Origin: an uncultured Aquimarina sp.
GTDB lineage: Bacteria; Bacteroidota; Bacteroidia; Flavobacteriales; Flavobacteriaceae
NCBI GenBank assembly: GCA_947498815.1
Contig: CANMLU010000020.1
Location: 1 to 64,000 of the forward strand
Direction: 5' to 3'
Length of the DNA stretch: 64,000 bases
The notes under the pieces are model-generated. The model searched no databases. It saw nothing but the letters and a program-made list of their open reading frames with translations, and was not told the DNA's origin. The translations under genes were made by a program, and so were the position numbers. This document shows, piece after piece, positions 34,495-42,272 of this stretch; the first letter of the stretch is position 1; every line of letters starts with the position of its first letter.

Positions 34495-34752
34495 TCATGT
34501 ATCGATAGATCCCAAAACTCTTTGCATAAAATTATTAAGAGCTTCTTTTTTGGGACTTCCTTCTTTAATCATCTTGTGGACCTCAAGAGCTCCATACATA
34601 TTGGATATCAATTCTCCCATAACATCTAATTCTTCATCTTTGAGTGAAGGTACTTCGGTTAAGGATTCTAAGGTTTCAATGGTTTCAACGATAAAATCTT
34701 CATCATTTTCTTCAATAAAACCTGTAAGGTGTTTAATTATTGGTAATTTCAT
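34495..34752 (-). CDS. DUF6952 family protein
   Basis: The 85-residue acidic helical protein (MKLPIIKHLTGFIEENDEDF at the start, 'NNFMQRVLGSID' at the end) matches the small DUF6952 family that follows thioredoxin genes in flavobacteria. Its start overlaps the end of the thioredoxin gene by 20 bases, so translation is probably coupled. A role with the thioredoxin or peroxiredoxin is likely from context, but nothing is known. Confidence 0.8.
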   Translation of the reverse strand: MKLPIIKHLTGFIEENDEDFIVETIETLESLTEVPSLKDEELDVMGELISNMYGALEVHKMIKEGSPKKEALNNFMQRVLGSIDT

Positions 34753-35047
34753 CTACAAGTTCTTTAAGAACATCAAATTTATTTGTTTGTACCTGGTTAA
34801 CAAAGGCCCCCGATTTAAATGTTGCAAAGGTCGGCAAGTTATCCACTGTTGCCATTTTTCTAGATTCAGGAAACTTTTCTGCGTCTACAATTATAAAAGT
34901 TGTATCTGTATTTTCTGAAGCCAGTTTTTTAAATTTTGGCTTCATGATTCGACAATTACCACACCAAGATGCCGAGTATTGAACTACTACAGTCTTATTA
35001 GCATCTATTATTTGGCCAAGGTTATCGTCTGTTAAATCTTGAATCAT
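34733..35047 (-). CDS. Thioredoxin family protein
   Basis: The 104-residue protein has the active site CGNC (Cys29 and Cys32) in 'YSASWCGNCRIMKPKF', 'TTFIIVDAEKFP' and the cis-Pro region 'VDNLPTFATFKSG'. The CGNC site replaces the usual CGPC, which should alter its redox potential. It has no signal peptide and should act in the cytoplasm, most likely reducing the peroxiredoxin encoded just upstream. Confidence 0.9.
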   Translation of the reverse strand: MIQDLTDDNLGQIIDANKTVVVQYSASWCGNCRIMKPKFKKLASENTDTTFIIVDAEKFPESRKMATVDNLPTFATFKSGAFVNQVQTNKFDVLKELVDEITNN

Positions 35048-35069
35048 GTTTTCTTGATTTAAGTGAAGA

Positions 35070-35104
35070 AAGACTTCTTCAGAATTGCTTTCTGAAGAAG
35101 TCTT
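35070..35104 (-). terminator. Hairpin between peroxiredoxin and thioredoxin genes
   Basis: AAGACTTCTTCAG (35070-35082) and CTGAAGAAGTCTT (35092-35104) are perfect 13-bp arms with a 9-base loop. On the minus strand TCTTTCTT follows. It may be a partial terminator that makes the peroxiredoxin mRNA more abundant than the thioredoxin mRNA. Confidence 0.7.
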
Positions 35105-35119
35105 TATAAAATAATTATT

Positions 35120-35758
35120 TTAGTGAGAAGCTAAATATGAAGCTACTCCTTTTCTATCGGCATTCATTGCATCTTTTCCTTCTTCCCAATTTGCAGGACA
35201 TACTTCTCCATTTTTCTGAACATGAGTATACGCATCAATAAGTCTTAAGAACTCAGCTACATTTCTGCCTACCGGCATGTGATTAATCCCCTCATGAAAA
35301 ACAGTTCCTTCTTCATCAATAAGATATGTAGCTCTATAGGTTACATTATCTCCTTCTACTGTAACTACTCCGGTTTCTTCATTATAGGTTTCATTTGAGA
35401 TGTCAAGAATTCCTAAAGTACTAGATAAATTACGATTAGAATCGGCTAGTATTGGATATGTTACGCCCTCGATACCACCATTATCTTTTGAGGTATTTAA
35501 CCAAGCAAAGTGAACTTCGGGAGTATCACAAGAAGCTCCTATTACAATTGTATTTCTTTTTTCAAATTCTGCCAATGCTTCTTGAAAAGCATGTAATTCT
35601 GTTGGGCACACAAAGGTAAAATCCTTGGGATACCAAAACAGTACTACTTTTTTGTTTTTGTTCTTTGCTTCTTCTAAAACGTTAAGCTTAAAAGTATCTC
35701 CCATATCATTCATCGCGTCTACGTCTAAATTTGGGAATTTCTTACCTACAAATGCCAT
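35120..35758 (-). CDS. 2-Cys peroxiredoxin (AhpC/Prx1 type)
   Basis: From the ATG at 35758 the protein has 212 residues. Peroxidatic Cys51 sits in 'YPKDFTFVCPTELHAF' and resolving Cys187 in 'GEVCPANW'. It reduces hydrogen peroxide and is probably recycled by the thioredoxin encoded next. The frame is open further to 35812, but that ATG overlaps the -7 box (ATG-TATATTTG), so it cannot be the start. Confidence 0.94.
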   Translation of the reverse strand: MAFVGKKFPNLDVDAMNDMGDTFKLNVLEEAKNKNKKVVLFWYPKDFTFVCPTELHAFQEALAEFEKRNTIVIGASCDTPEVHFAWLNTSKDNGGIEGVTYPILADSNRNLSSTLGILDISNETYNEETGVVTVEGDNVTYRATYLIDEEGTVFHEGINHMPVGRNVAEFLRLIDAYTHVQKNGEVCPANWEEGKDAMNADRKGVASYLASH

Positions 35759-35801
35759 TTTTTTATTTTTAAAATTGATTATATATTGATTTTTAACAGC
35801 G

Positions 35802-35809
35802 CAAATATA
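35802..35809 (-). promoter_or_regulatory. -7 box TATATTTG for the peroxiredoxin gene
   Basis: An exact TAnnTTTG on the minus strand, 44 bases before the ATG at 35758. A false upstream start codon lies within the same bases. Confidence 0.55.
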
Positions 35810-35988
35810 CATCTACTTTAAGAACAAATTCTAGTACCTAATTCTAATTATTTATAATTAAATAGTTTTTTCTAATCATTCGAATTTTCTGATAAAAACC
35901 ACTCGTATTCTTACAAAAACATCGATTAACCTACAAAAATTACGGATTAATTGCACTTTTTTTACGGTGAATTACACCTTCTTTAATC

Positions 35989-35996
35989 TATTTTTG
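35989..35996 (+). promoter_or_regulatory. -7 box TATTTTTG for the hybrid kinase
   Basis: An exact TAnnTTTG, 41 bases before the TTG start of the hybrid kinase. Two TTACGG half-sites in the same orientation lie at 35940-35945 and 35962-35967, 22 bases apart. Confidence 0.45.
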
Positions 35997-36036
35997 TATT
36001 TTCGTTAACTAATTTAAACTAATAAACCCTTAATCG

Positions 36037-38271
36037 TTGAAAAATTTTATTCAACATATAACTCTTTTATTTCTAATAGGTTTTACCGCTGTGGTACAAT
36101 CTCAGTCTTCTTTAATTTCGGATAGTATACAAAGTTATATTGCCAAAGCTGAAAAATTACAAGAAGAGTATAAATATGAAGAATCTTTAGAAATGGCCCA
36201 AGCCGCCCTAAAGACAGCCCAGTATAACAATGATGACAAAAGTCTTGGTTATATCTATAATATCATTGCCAAAAACTATGAAATTAATGAGGATGATCAT
36301 AAGGCCCGAAGTAATTATTGGAGAGCATTGGTACACGCCAAAAACTCAAAAAGTAAAACTCTAGAAACGGATCTATACAATAACCTGGCTCAAGTATATA
36401 CCAAACATAACCTCACTAGAGTAAAAGGAGTTGATTATTATAAAAAGTCGTATAAATACGCTATAAAACTTGGTGATACTGCAAGAATGATAAGACCTTT
36501 ATTAAATCTTGGAGAGTATTACATTTCAAGAAATGATTTTGACAGCGCTTATGAATACCTTGCTCCTGCCAGAAAGTTAATTCATGAAGAATCTTCAAAC
36601 CTAGTTAAGGCAAAACTAAATGGCCTTTTAGGTAAATATTTTTTAAACATACGCAGATATATAGTGGCCGAAGAATATATAGACCAGTCTATATCTTATT
36701 CTTTGGGAGAAACAAAAAATAAAAATAATAATGATGAATTAATATCTACCTATTATGAAGAATTAGCTGCTGCCTATGAAACCAAATCCGAATTATATCG
36801 CAAACAGCTAGATTATCAAAAAGCATATAGTTTTCAGAAAAAACAATTTCAAAACATTCTTAAGGCAAAAGATTATAAGAAATTGATAGAATTACAGCGA
36901 GTAAACATCAAGTATGAAGTTGATCAATATGAAGAAAAGATAAAGAAAGTAGAATCTGAGAAAAAAGAAAGTCAGTCGGAAGTTCAAAAATGGAGAATTA
37001 GTATCATTCTTGGTATCATATTAATTTTAATCTCTTTGGCATTTTTAATTAGTTCTTATAAAAATAACATTCAAAAGAAAAGATTAAACGGCGACTTAAT
37101 CGAAAAGAACAAGGAATTAATAGGTGCAAAAGAAACTGCAGAACAATTGTCGACTTTAAAATCACAATTTATCTCAACAGTGAGCCATGAGCTTAGAACT
37201 CCTTTATATGGAGTAATTGGACTAACTTCACTTTTAATGGAAAATCCAGAAGTGAAGAAAAAAAATGAATACTTAGAGTCTCTAAAGTTTTCTGGAGATT
37301 ACCTTTTGGCCCTAATAAACGATGTACTACAGCTTAGTAAAATAGAAACTAACGAAGTTAAACTAGAGAAAGTTTCCTTTGATATCAGATCATTATTAGA
37401 GGGGATAGTTAATTCCTTGCATACCAAGCAAAAAAGTAATAAGAACACTGTTCATATCGATGTCGATGAAAAAATAAACACAACATTAATTGGTGATTCA
37501 GTAAGACTTTCACAAATACTTATAAACCTTATTGGTAATGCACTTAAATTTACCAAAAATGGTAATATTTGGATAACAGTGAAATGTCTTAAAAATAAGA
37601 CTGATAGTTACCACCTGAGATTTATCGTAAAAGATGATGGAATCGGAATACCCAAAAACAAGCAACAAACGATTTTTGACAATTTTGCACAGGTAAAAAA
37701 TGAAAACCAAGAGTATGAGGGAACTGGACTAGGCTTAGCAATTGTCAAGAAATTAATTCATCTTCATAATAGTGAAATCAATATTAAAAGTCTGGAAGGA
37801 AAAGGCTCTGAATTTTATTTTGATTTAACCTATGAAAAAGCTGTTAAAGAACAAGAGATATCTTTACAAACCAGGGAAAACCTTAGTATTGGAACGAGTA
37901 ACTTTAATGTGCTTATTGTAGATGATAATAAAATAAATCAGATCGTTACCCAAAATATCCTGAAAAAGAAAGGGTACACCTGCGATATTGCAAGTAACGG
38001 TATGGATTCAATAGATATGTTGAAAAACGGTAAATTTGATTTGGTCTTAATGGATATCAATATGCCGGAAATGAATGGACTCGAGGCTACCAAAGTGATC
38101 AGAACATTCAATACTCATATTCCAATAATTGCATTGACAGCAGTTGAAGAAGGAGAAATAAGAAATCAAGCGTTATCCGTAGGCATGAATGATGTGATCA
38201 TCAAACCTTATGATACTCAACAATTCTTCCAAACTATAATGCGAAACATTTCTAAAGTAAAAATGGCTTAA
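36037..38271 (+). CDS. TPR-containing hybrid sensor histidine kinase/response regulator
   Basis: The 744-residue protein starts at a TTG, which gives a clear signal peptide (MKNFIQHITLLFLIGFTAVV). TPR-like repeats cover about 30-290, a coiled coil 290-318, and a membrane helix 320-341. The kinase core has His384 in 'STVSHELRTPLYG' and ATPase boxes 'GNALKFTKNG', 'KDDGIGIPKNKQ' and 'GTGLGLAIVKKL'. A C-terminal receiver has Asp673 in 'LVLMDINMPEMNG'. There is no DNA-binding domain, so the phosphate should pass to another protein through a phosphotransfer partner not visible here. Confidence 0.92.
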   Translation: MKNFIQHITLLFLIGFTAVVQSQSSLISDSIQSYIAKAEKLQEEYKYEESLEMAQAALKTAQYNNDDKSLGYIYNIIAKNYEINEDDHKARSNYWRALVHAKNSKSKTLETDLYNNLAQVYTKHNLTRVKGVDYYKKSYKYAIKLGDTARMIRPLLNLGEYYISRNDFDSAYEYLAPARKLIHEESSNLVKAKLNGLLGKYFLNIRRYIVAEEYIDQSISYSLGETKNKNNNDELISTYYEELAAAYETKSELYRKQLDYQKAYSFQKKQFQNILKAKDYKKLIELQRVNIKYEVDQYEEKIKKVESEKKESQSEVQKWRISIILGIILILISLAFLISSYKNNIQKKRLNGDLIEKNKELIGAKETAEQLSTLKSQFISTVSHELRTPLYGVIGLTSLLMENPEVKKKNEYLESLKFSGDYLLALINDVLQLSKIETNEVKLEKVSFDIRSLLEGIVNSLHTKQKSNKNTVHIDVDEKINTTLIGDSVRLSQILINLIGNALKFTKNGNIWITVKCLKNKTDSYHLRFIVKDDGIGIPKNKQQTIFDNFAQVKNENQEYEGTGLGLAIVKKLIHLHNSEINIKSLEGKGSEFYFDLTYEKAVKEQEISLQTRENLSIGTSNFNVLIVDDNKINQIVTQNILKKKGYTCDIASNGMDSIDMLKNGKFDLVLMDINMPEMNGLEATKVIRTFNTHIPIIALTAVEEGEIRNQALSVGMNDVIIKPYDTQQFFQTIMRNISKVKMA

Positions 38272-38388
38272 TCATATTAGACGCTTAGTCTCATATATTA
38301 ATATTTAAGATTAAATCTGTTAAATCTTGTATGGTTTCTATTGAATATCTTAATTTAGATGCGCAAACTTCAAGATTACCGCATTATT

Positions 38389-39558
38389 ATGAATTCAAAA
38401 GAAATAGGTTTTAATACCATCTGCACGCATCTTGGCGAAATAAAAGATGAACAATTTAAAGGAGCTGTATCCCCAATTTATTTATCTACATCATATGCAT
38501 TTGAAGATGTAGATGTTAAACGTTATCCCAGATATTTTAATACCCCAAATCAAGAAGCACTTTGTAAAAAAATTGCAAGACTCGAAAAAGGAGAAGCTTC
38601 TCTCATTTTTGGTAGTGGAATGGCAGCAATTAGCACCACGCTCTTTGCTTTTTTACAAAAAGGAGATCATATAGTTTTACAACGAACATTGTATGGTGGG
38701 ACGGCCAATCTTGTAAATGAAGAATTTGAAAAGCATGGTATTCAATATTCTTATGTGGATGATCAGACTATGGCCGGTTTCGAACAAAAAATAAAGCCCA
38801 ATACCAAAGTGATATATATCGAAACACCGTCAAATCCCTTATTAACGATTACCGATATCAAGGCTGTGGTACAATTAGCAAAAAAGAAAGCAATTACGAC
38901 AATGATAGATAATACCTTTGCTTCGCCCGTAAATCAAAATCCTATCGAATTGGGTATTGATATTGTTTTACACTCTGCTACCAAATACCTTGGAGGGCAT
39001 AGTGATATTCTTGCTGGTGCAGTAGTATCCTCAGAAAAGAACATAGATCAGGTTTTTCAAGTAGCAAAGAACTTTGGAGGTAGTTTAAGTGATTTCACGG
39101 TATGGATGCTAGAAAGAAGTATAAAAACCCTTGGAATACGTGTAAAACGTCAAAACAAGAATGCATTAAAACTAGCCAAATGGTTAGACAAGCAAGAAGA
39201 TATCGCGGCAGTATACTATCCCGGATTAAAATCACACCCCGATCATAAGATTGCAAAATCACAAATGAAAGGTTTTGGTGGTATGTTGTCTTTTGAACTT
39301 AAAGAAGGGTTAGATGCTAGTAAATTTCAAAAGGAGTTAAAGCTCATTAAGAGCTCCATGAGTCTGGCCGGAGTAGAAAGTACGATCCTTTCCCCTACAC
39401 TTACCTCGCACGCTTTGCTCACTGAAGAAGAAAGAAGACTTCAAGGTATAAATGATGGGTTGCTAAGATTTAGTGTTGGGATAGAAGAAAAAGAGGATTT
39501 AATGCAGGATATTCGGCAAGCCATAAACAAAATAAAAATACTAGAATTAGAACATTAA
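38389..39558 (+). CDS. Trans-sulfuration family PLP enzyme (cystathionine gamma-synthase/methionine gamma-lyase type)
   Basis: From the ATG at 38389 (an earlier ATG at 38359 is possible) the protein has 389 residues. Family marks are 'RYFNTPNQEALCKKIARLE', 'LIFGSGMAAISTTLFAF', 'YIETPSNPLLTITDI' and the PLP Lys in 'HSATKYLGGHSD'. The class includes cystathionine synthases and lyases, O-acetylhomoserine sulfhydrylase and methionine gamma-lyase, which cannot be told apart safely here. It lies 3 bases before bshB1, so it may supply cysteine for bacillithiol; that is inference from position. Confidence 0.85.
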   Translation: MNSKEIGFNTICTHLGEIKDEQFKGAVSPIYLSTSYAFEDVDVKRYPRYFNTPNQEALCKKIARLEKGEASLIFGSGMAAISTTLFAFLQKGDHIVLQRTLYGGTANLVNEEFEKHGIQYSYVDDQTMAGFEQKIKPNTKVIYIETPSNPLLTITDIKAVVQLAKKKAITTMIDNTFASPVNQNPIELGIDIVLHSATKYLGGHSDILAGAVVSSEKNIDQVFQVAKNFGGSLSDFTVWMLERSIKTLGIRVKRQNKNALKLAKWLDKQEDIAAVYYPGLKSHPDHKIAKSQMKGFGGMLSFELKEGLDASKFQKELKLIKSSMSLAGVESTILSPTLTSHALLTEEERRLQGINDGLLRFSVGIEEKEDLMQDIRQAINKIKILELEH

Positions 39559-39561
39559 AAT

Positions 39562-40278
39562 ATGAAGTTAGATATTCTCGCTATAGGAGCACATCCTGAT
39601 GATGTAGAATTAAGTTGCTCTGGAACCATTGCTAAAGAAGTCGATAGAGGAAAAAAAGTTGGAATACTAGATCTTACACGAGGAGAGTTGGGAACCAGAG
39701 GAACTCCAGAAATAAGAGATCAAGAAGCAAGACAAGCCTCACAAATATTGGGAGTTTCAACACGAGAAAACTTGGGGTTTAAAGATGGTTTTTTTGTGAA
39801 TGACCAAAACCATCAATTAGAAGTGGTTAAAATCCTAAGAAAATATCGCCCCGATGTTGTATTGTGCAATGCCATTAATGATCGACATATAGACCATGGT
39901 AAAGGAAGTAAACTAGTAAGTGACTCATGTTTTTTATCGGGATTAAGAAAGATTGAAACTTCTATTGATGGAAATGAACAAGAACCCTGGAGGCCTAAAC
40001 ATGTATATCACTACATCCAATGGATAAATATTGAGCCAGATTTTGTTGTGGACATTAGTAATCATATTGATAAAAAAATAGCAAGTGTAGAAGCCTATGC
40101 CTCTCAATTTTATGATGCCGGTAATAAAGAGCCCTCTACTCCTATCTCAAGTAAGAATTTTTTGGATAGTATAAAGTATAGAGCGGCAGATTTGGGAAGA
40201 ATTATTGGTGTCTCCTATGCCGAAGGGTTTACTGTAGAACGCTATGTTGCAGTTGATTCCATTTTTGATTTAATTTAA
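39562..40278 (+). CDS. bshB1: Bacillithiol biosynthesis deacetylase BshB1
   Basis: The 238-residue protein belongs to the LmbE/PIG-L zinc deacetylases: 'DILAIGAHPDDVELSCSGT' near the start (His and Asp ligands in AHPDD), 'LTRGELGTRGTPEIRDQEA', and 'NDRHIDHGKGSKL' with the third His region. These are BshB1 marks. It removes acetate from GlcNAc-malate to give GlcN-malate in bacillithiol synthesis. The start at 39562 is 3 bases after the upstream stop. Confidence 0.92.
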   Translation: MKLDILAIGAHPDDVELSCSGTIAKEVDRGKKVGILDLTRGELGTRGTPEIRDQEARQASQILGVSTRENLGFKDGFFVNDQNHQLEVVKILRKYRPDVVLCNAINDRHIDHGKGSKLVSDSCFLSGLRKIETSIDGNEQEPWRPKHVYHYIQWINIEPDFVVDISNHIDKKIASVEAYASQFYDAGNKEPSTPISSKNFLDSIKYRAADLGRIIGVSYAEGFTVERYVAVDSIFDLI

Positions 40279-40291
40279 TTCAAAAAAATGT

Positions 40292-40321
40292 TTGTAAAAC
40301 TAAAGAAATCCCTTATTTTTG
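40292..40321 (+). promoter_or_regulatory. Promoter of tRNA-His
   Basis: TTG (40292-40294), 19 bases, then TATTTTTG (40314-40321): the ideal Bacteroidota -33/-7 arrangement. The leader begins GCACCCG, as in the tRNA-Ser (UGA) leader. Confidence 0.75.
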
Positions 40322-40337
40322 CACCCGAAATTACATG

Positions 40338-40411
40338 GTGGTTGTAGCTCAGTTGGTTAGAGCACTGGTTTGTGGTACCAGGGGTCGCGGGTTCGAATCC
40401 CGTCTTCCACC
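40338..40411 (+). tRNA. tRNA-His (GUG)
   Basis: The anticodon stem CTGGT/ACCAG encloses the loop TTGTGGT, giving GUG. The discriminator is C and the base before position 1 is G, as expected for the G-1 of tRNA-His. The acceptor stem has two U-U oppositions (GTGGTTG against CTTCCAC), which is odd but the rest of the molecule is intact. Confidence 0.93.
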
Positions 40412-40421
40412 CATTCATTTT

Positions 40422-40451
40422 AAAACACTCACTAAAAGTGGGTGTTTTTTT
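40422..40451 (+). terminator. Intrinsic terminator of tRNA-His
   Basis: AACACTCACT and AGTGGGTGTT form a 10-bp stem (one G-U) with a 3-base loop, followed by a T-run. Confidence 0.8.
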
Positions 40452-40571
40452 ATGCGGTAAAATGAATTTAGCCTACTAAAAATTTATCTTACGAAATAAA
40501 AAAGACGAGCGAAGAGAGTTCTCAAATGAGTGAAGGCCTAACACAAGATATAGAGATCAAGAATTAATCCT

Positions 40572-40617
40572 GTCTTCCACCCAAAATGAAAGCTTCTCAG
40601 AAATGGAGAGCTTTTTT
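40572..40617 (+). repeat. Repeated tRNA-His 3' end with a second hairpin
   Basis: GTCTTCCACCCA repeats bases 40402-40413 of tRNA-His, 170 bases downstream. It is followed by AAGCTTCTC...GAGAGCTT and a T-run. No tRNA body precedes it. The layout, a tRNA 3' end plus terminator without a tRNA, is like the one at 8100-8145. Confidence 0.55.
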
Positions 40618-40662
40618 GTATCATAAATGAACCAAATGAAAACCATCTCATAATATGAAATA

Positions 40663-40692
40663 AAAAAGCCCTTCAAAGAAGAGCTTTTTTCT
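40663..40692 (-). terminator. Intrinsic terminator of the M28 peptidase gene
   Basis: AAAAAAGCCCTTC and AAGAGCTTTTTT pair imperfectly around a short loop. On the minus strand the hairpin is followed by a T-run. Confidence 0.55.
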
Positions 40693-40715
40693 ATTTCCAT
40701 TTAGTCTATACTTTT

Positions 40716-41777
40716 TTATTCTCCTCCTTCAACTGCACCATCAACCACAAGTTTTTCTGGTCGATTGGCTACCTCCCAAGCGGTATAAAACACCAATTGA
40801 GCGCGCTTGGTCATCAAATCATATTCAATCTTATCGGCAGTATCCGTAGGTTTATGATAATCCTCATGTACTCCATTAAAATAAAATATAATTGGAATAT
40901 TGTGTTTTGCAAAATTATAATGATCACTTCTAAAATAAAATCTATTTGGGTCATTCTTGGCGTTGTATGTATAGTCCAAGTCCAATTTTACATATTTAGA
41001 ATTAACCTCTTCACTTAAATTATGTAATTCTGAACTTAATCTATCACTCCCAATTAAATACACATAATTCTTCTTTCCTTCTTCATCATGCTTTTTATCA
41101 ATTCTTCCAATCATGTCTATATTAAGGTCAGCAACTGTATTTTCTAGTGGAAAAACAGGGTTTTCGGTATAATATCTAGAACCGTATAATCCTTTTTCCT
41201 CTCCGGTAACATGTAAAAAGAGTATGGATCTCTTAGGACCATTACCTTCTTTCTTTGCTTTCAAAAAGGCTTCTGCAATTTCCAACAAACTTACTGTACC
41301 AGAGCCATCATCATCGGCTCCATTGTATATATTTCCCTCTTCATCAATTCCGACATGATCATAATGAGCAGAAAGAACCACTATTTCTTCAGGTTTTTCC
41401 GTTCCTTCAATAAATGCCAATACGTTTTCTGAAGATTTAATGCCGCCCCTAAAATAACTTTCTGGAATTTTCTGAAAATAATTATCTTCTCCTAGTGGTG
41501 ATGGAATCCCCATTGATTTATACTGTGCTTTCAAGTATTCTGCTGCTTTCTTCTGACCTGGCTCCCCAGTATCACGCCCTTCAAAATCATCTGCCGAAAA
41601 AACGTACAAGTAATCTTTAAGTTCCTTTGCCGTAATACTTTCAGCATACGTACTAACTTCCTGTTTTGTACCTGCATCTGTAGTCGTAGTTGAAGTCTTT
41701 TCATCGGTAGATGAATTTTGTACACTTCCGCAACAGGATACAATAAAGAAACTAATAAATATTAGAATATTTTTCAT
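40716..41777 (-). CDS. M28 family zinc metallopeptidase, lipoprotein
   Basis: The 353-residue protein begins with a lipoprotein signal (MKNILIFISFFIVSCCGS, lipobox Cys about 15-16), followed by a Ser/Thr-rich linker. The M28 fold shows 'LSAHYDHVGIDEEGN' (His ligand), 'GADDDGSGTVSLLEIAEAF' (bridging Asp), 'HVTGEEKGLYGS' (catalytic Glu pair), 'NIDMIGRID' and a late 'FYFRSDHYNFAKHNIP' with the last His. It is probably an aminopeptidase on the periplasmic or outer-membrane side, feeding on peptides. Confidence 0.9.
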   Translation of the reverse strand: MKNILIFISFFIVSCCGSVQNSSTDEKTSTTTTDAGTKQEVSTYAESITAKELKDYLYVFSADDFEGRDTGEPGQKKAAEYLKAQYKSMGIPSPLGEDNYFQKIPESYFRGGIKSSENVLAFIEGTEKPEEIVVLSAHYDHVGIDEEGNIYNGADDDGSGTVSLLEIAEAFLKAKKEGNGPKRSILFLHVTGEEKGLYGSRYYTENPVFPLENTVADLNIDMIGRIDKKHDEEGKKNYVYLIGSDRLSSELHNLSEEVNSKYVKLDLDYTYNAKNDPNRFYFRSDHYNFAKHNIPIIFYFNGVHEDYHKPTDTADKIEYDLMTKRAQLVFYTAWEVANRPEKLVVDGAVEGGE

Positions 41778-41903
41778 ACAATTATTTAATTATAAAGGCA
41801 CAAGATACTCAATTCCTGTTATATGGTAAAGTAGAATATTGATGATAAAGAAATAACCTTAAAATTATTTTAAAAATATTCTTTTTAGAATTAAAAAAGG
41901 TTT

Positions 41904-41911
41904 TATATTTG
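41904..41911 (+). promoter_or_regulatory. -7 box TATATTTG of tRNA-Ser (UGA)
   Basis: An exact TAnnTTTG, 38 bases before the tRNA, followed by the leader GCACCCGC. At the -33 position there is TTT rather than TTG. Confidence 0.6.
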
Positions 41912-41949
41912 CACCCGCATTCAAGGAATACTTGATGAGACTAAACACT

Positions 41950-42034
41950 GGAGAAATGGCAGAGTGGTCGAATGCACTGGTCTTGAAAACCAGCGAGGGT
42001 CACACCTCCGGGGGTTCGAATCCCTCTTTCTCCG
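41950..42034 (+). tRNA. tRNA-Ser (UGA), likely integration site
   Basis: The acceptor GGAGAAA pairs with TTTCTCC, the stem CTGGT/ACCAG encloses TCTTGAAA with anticodon UGA, and a long variable arm is present. The integrase gene at 42273 reads away from its 3' end, the standard layout of an element integrated into a tRNA gene. The matching right-hand att copy is not visible in this window. Confidence 0.94.
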
Positions 42035-42057
42035 CTTAGGAATTCTCAAATTCCACC

Positions 42058-42092
42058 AAAAGCCCATAAACTTTATGTTTTTGGGCTTTTTT
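42058..42092 (+). terminator. Intrinsic terminator of tRNA-Ser (UGA)
   Basis: AAAAGCCCA and TGGGCTTTT form a 9-bp stem with a 15-base loop, followed by T residues. Confidence 0.75.
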
Positions 42093-42144
42093 AATATTCC
42101 CTATTCTAATTTAATATCATTTAAATTTAAATAAAAAGTGAGTG

Positions 42145-42184
42145 ATTCGGTGCTTGAAATAATGTGTCATTTCAAGCACCGAAT
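42145..42184. repeat. Perfect 16-bp inverted repeat upstream of the integrase
   Basis: ATTCGGTGCTTGAAAT and ATTTCAAGCACCGAAT are perfect complements with an 8-base spacer. The repeat lies between the tRNA-Ser terminator and the integrase gene. It has no T-run, so a protein-binding role (integrase arm sites or an operator) is more likely than termination. Confidence 0.7.
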
Positions 42185-42272
42185 TAGCTTTAAACATCTA
42201 TATTTAAAGGAATTAAATATAAATCTGTATAATTATTTTTTGGAAATTTAAAGATAATAAAAACAAGCACCT

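Larger units (their letters stand above)
40412..40715. other. Gene-free region with a tRNA-His 3' remnant
   Basis: It contains the terminator of tRNA-His (40422-40451), a repeat of the tRNA-His 3' end (GTCTTCCACCCA at 40572-40583) with its own hairpin and T-run (40589-40617), and the terminator of the M28 peptidase gene on the minus strand (40663-40692). No reading frame is convincing. Confidence 0.6.

Noticed and set aside
34740-34982. Plus-strand frames over the thioredoxin gene
   Set aside because: They are antisense shadows; the minus-strand frame has the CGNC active site.
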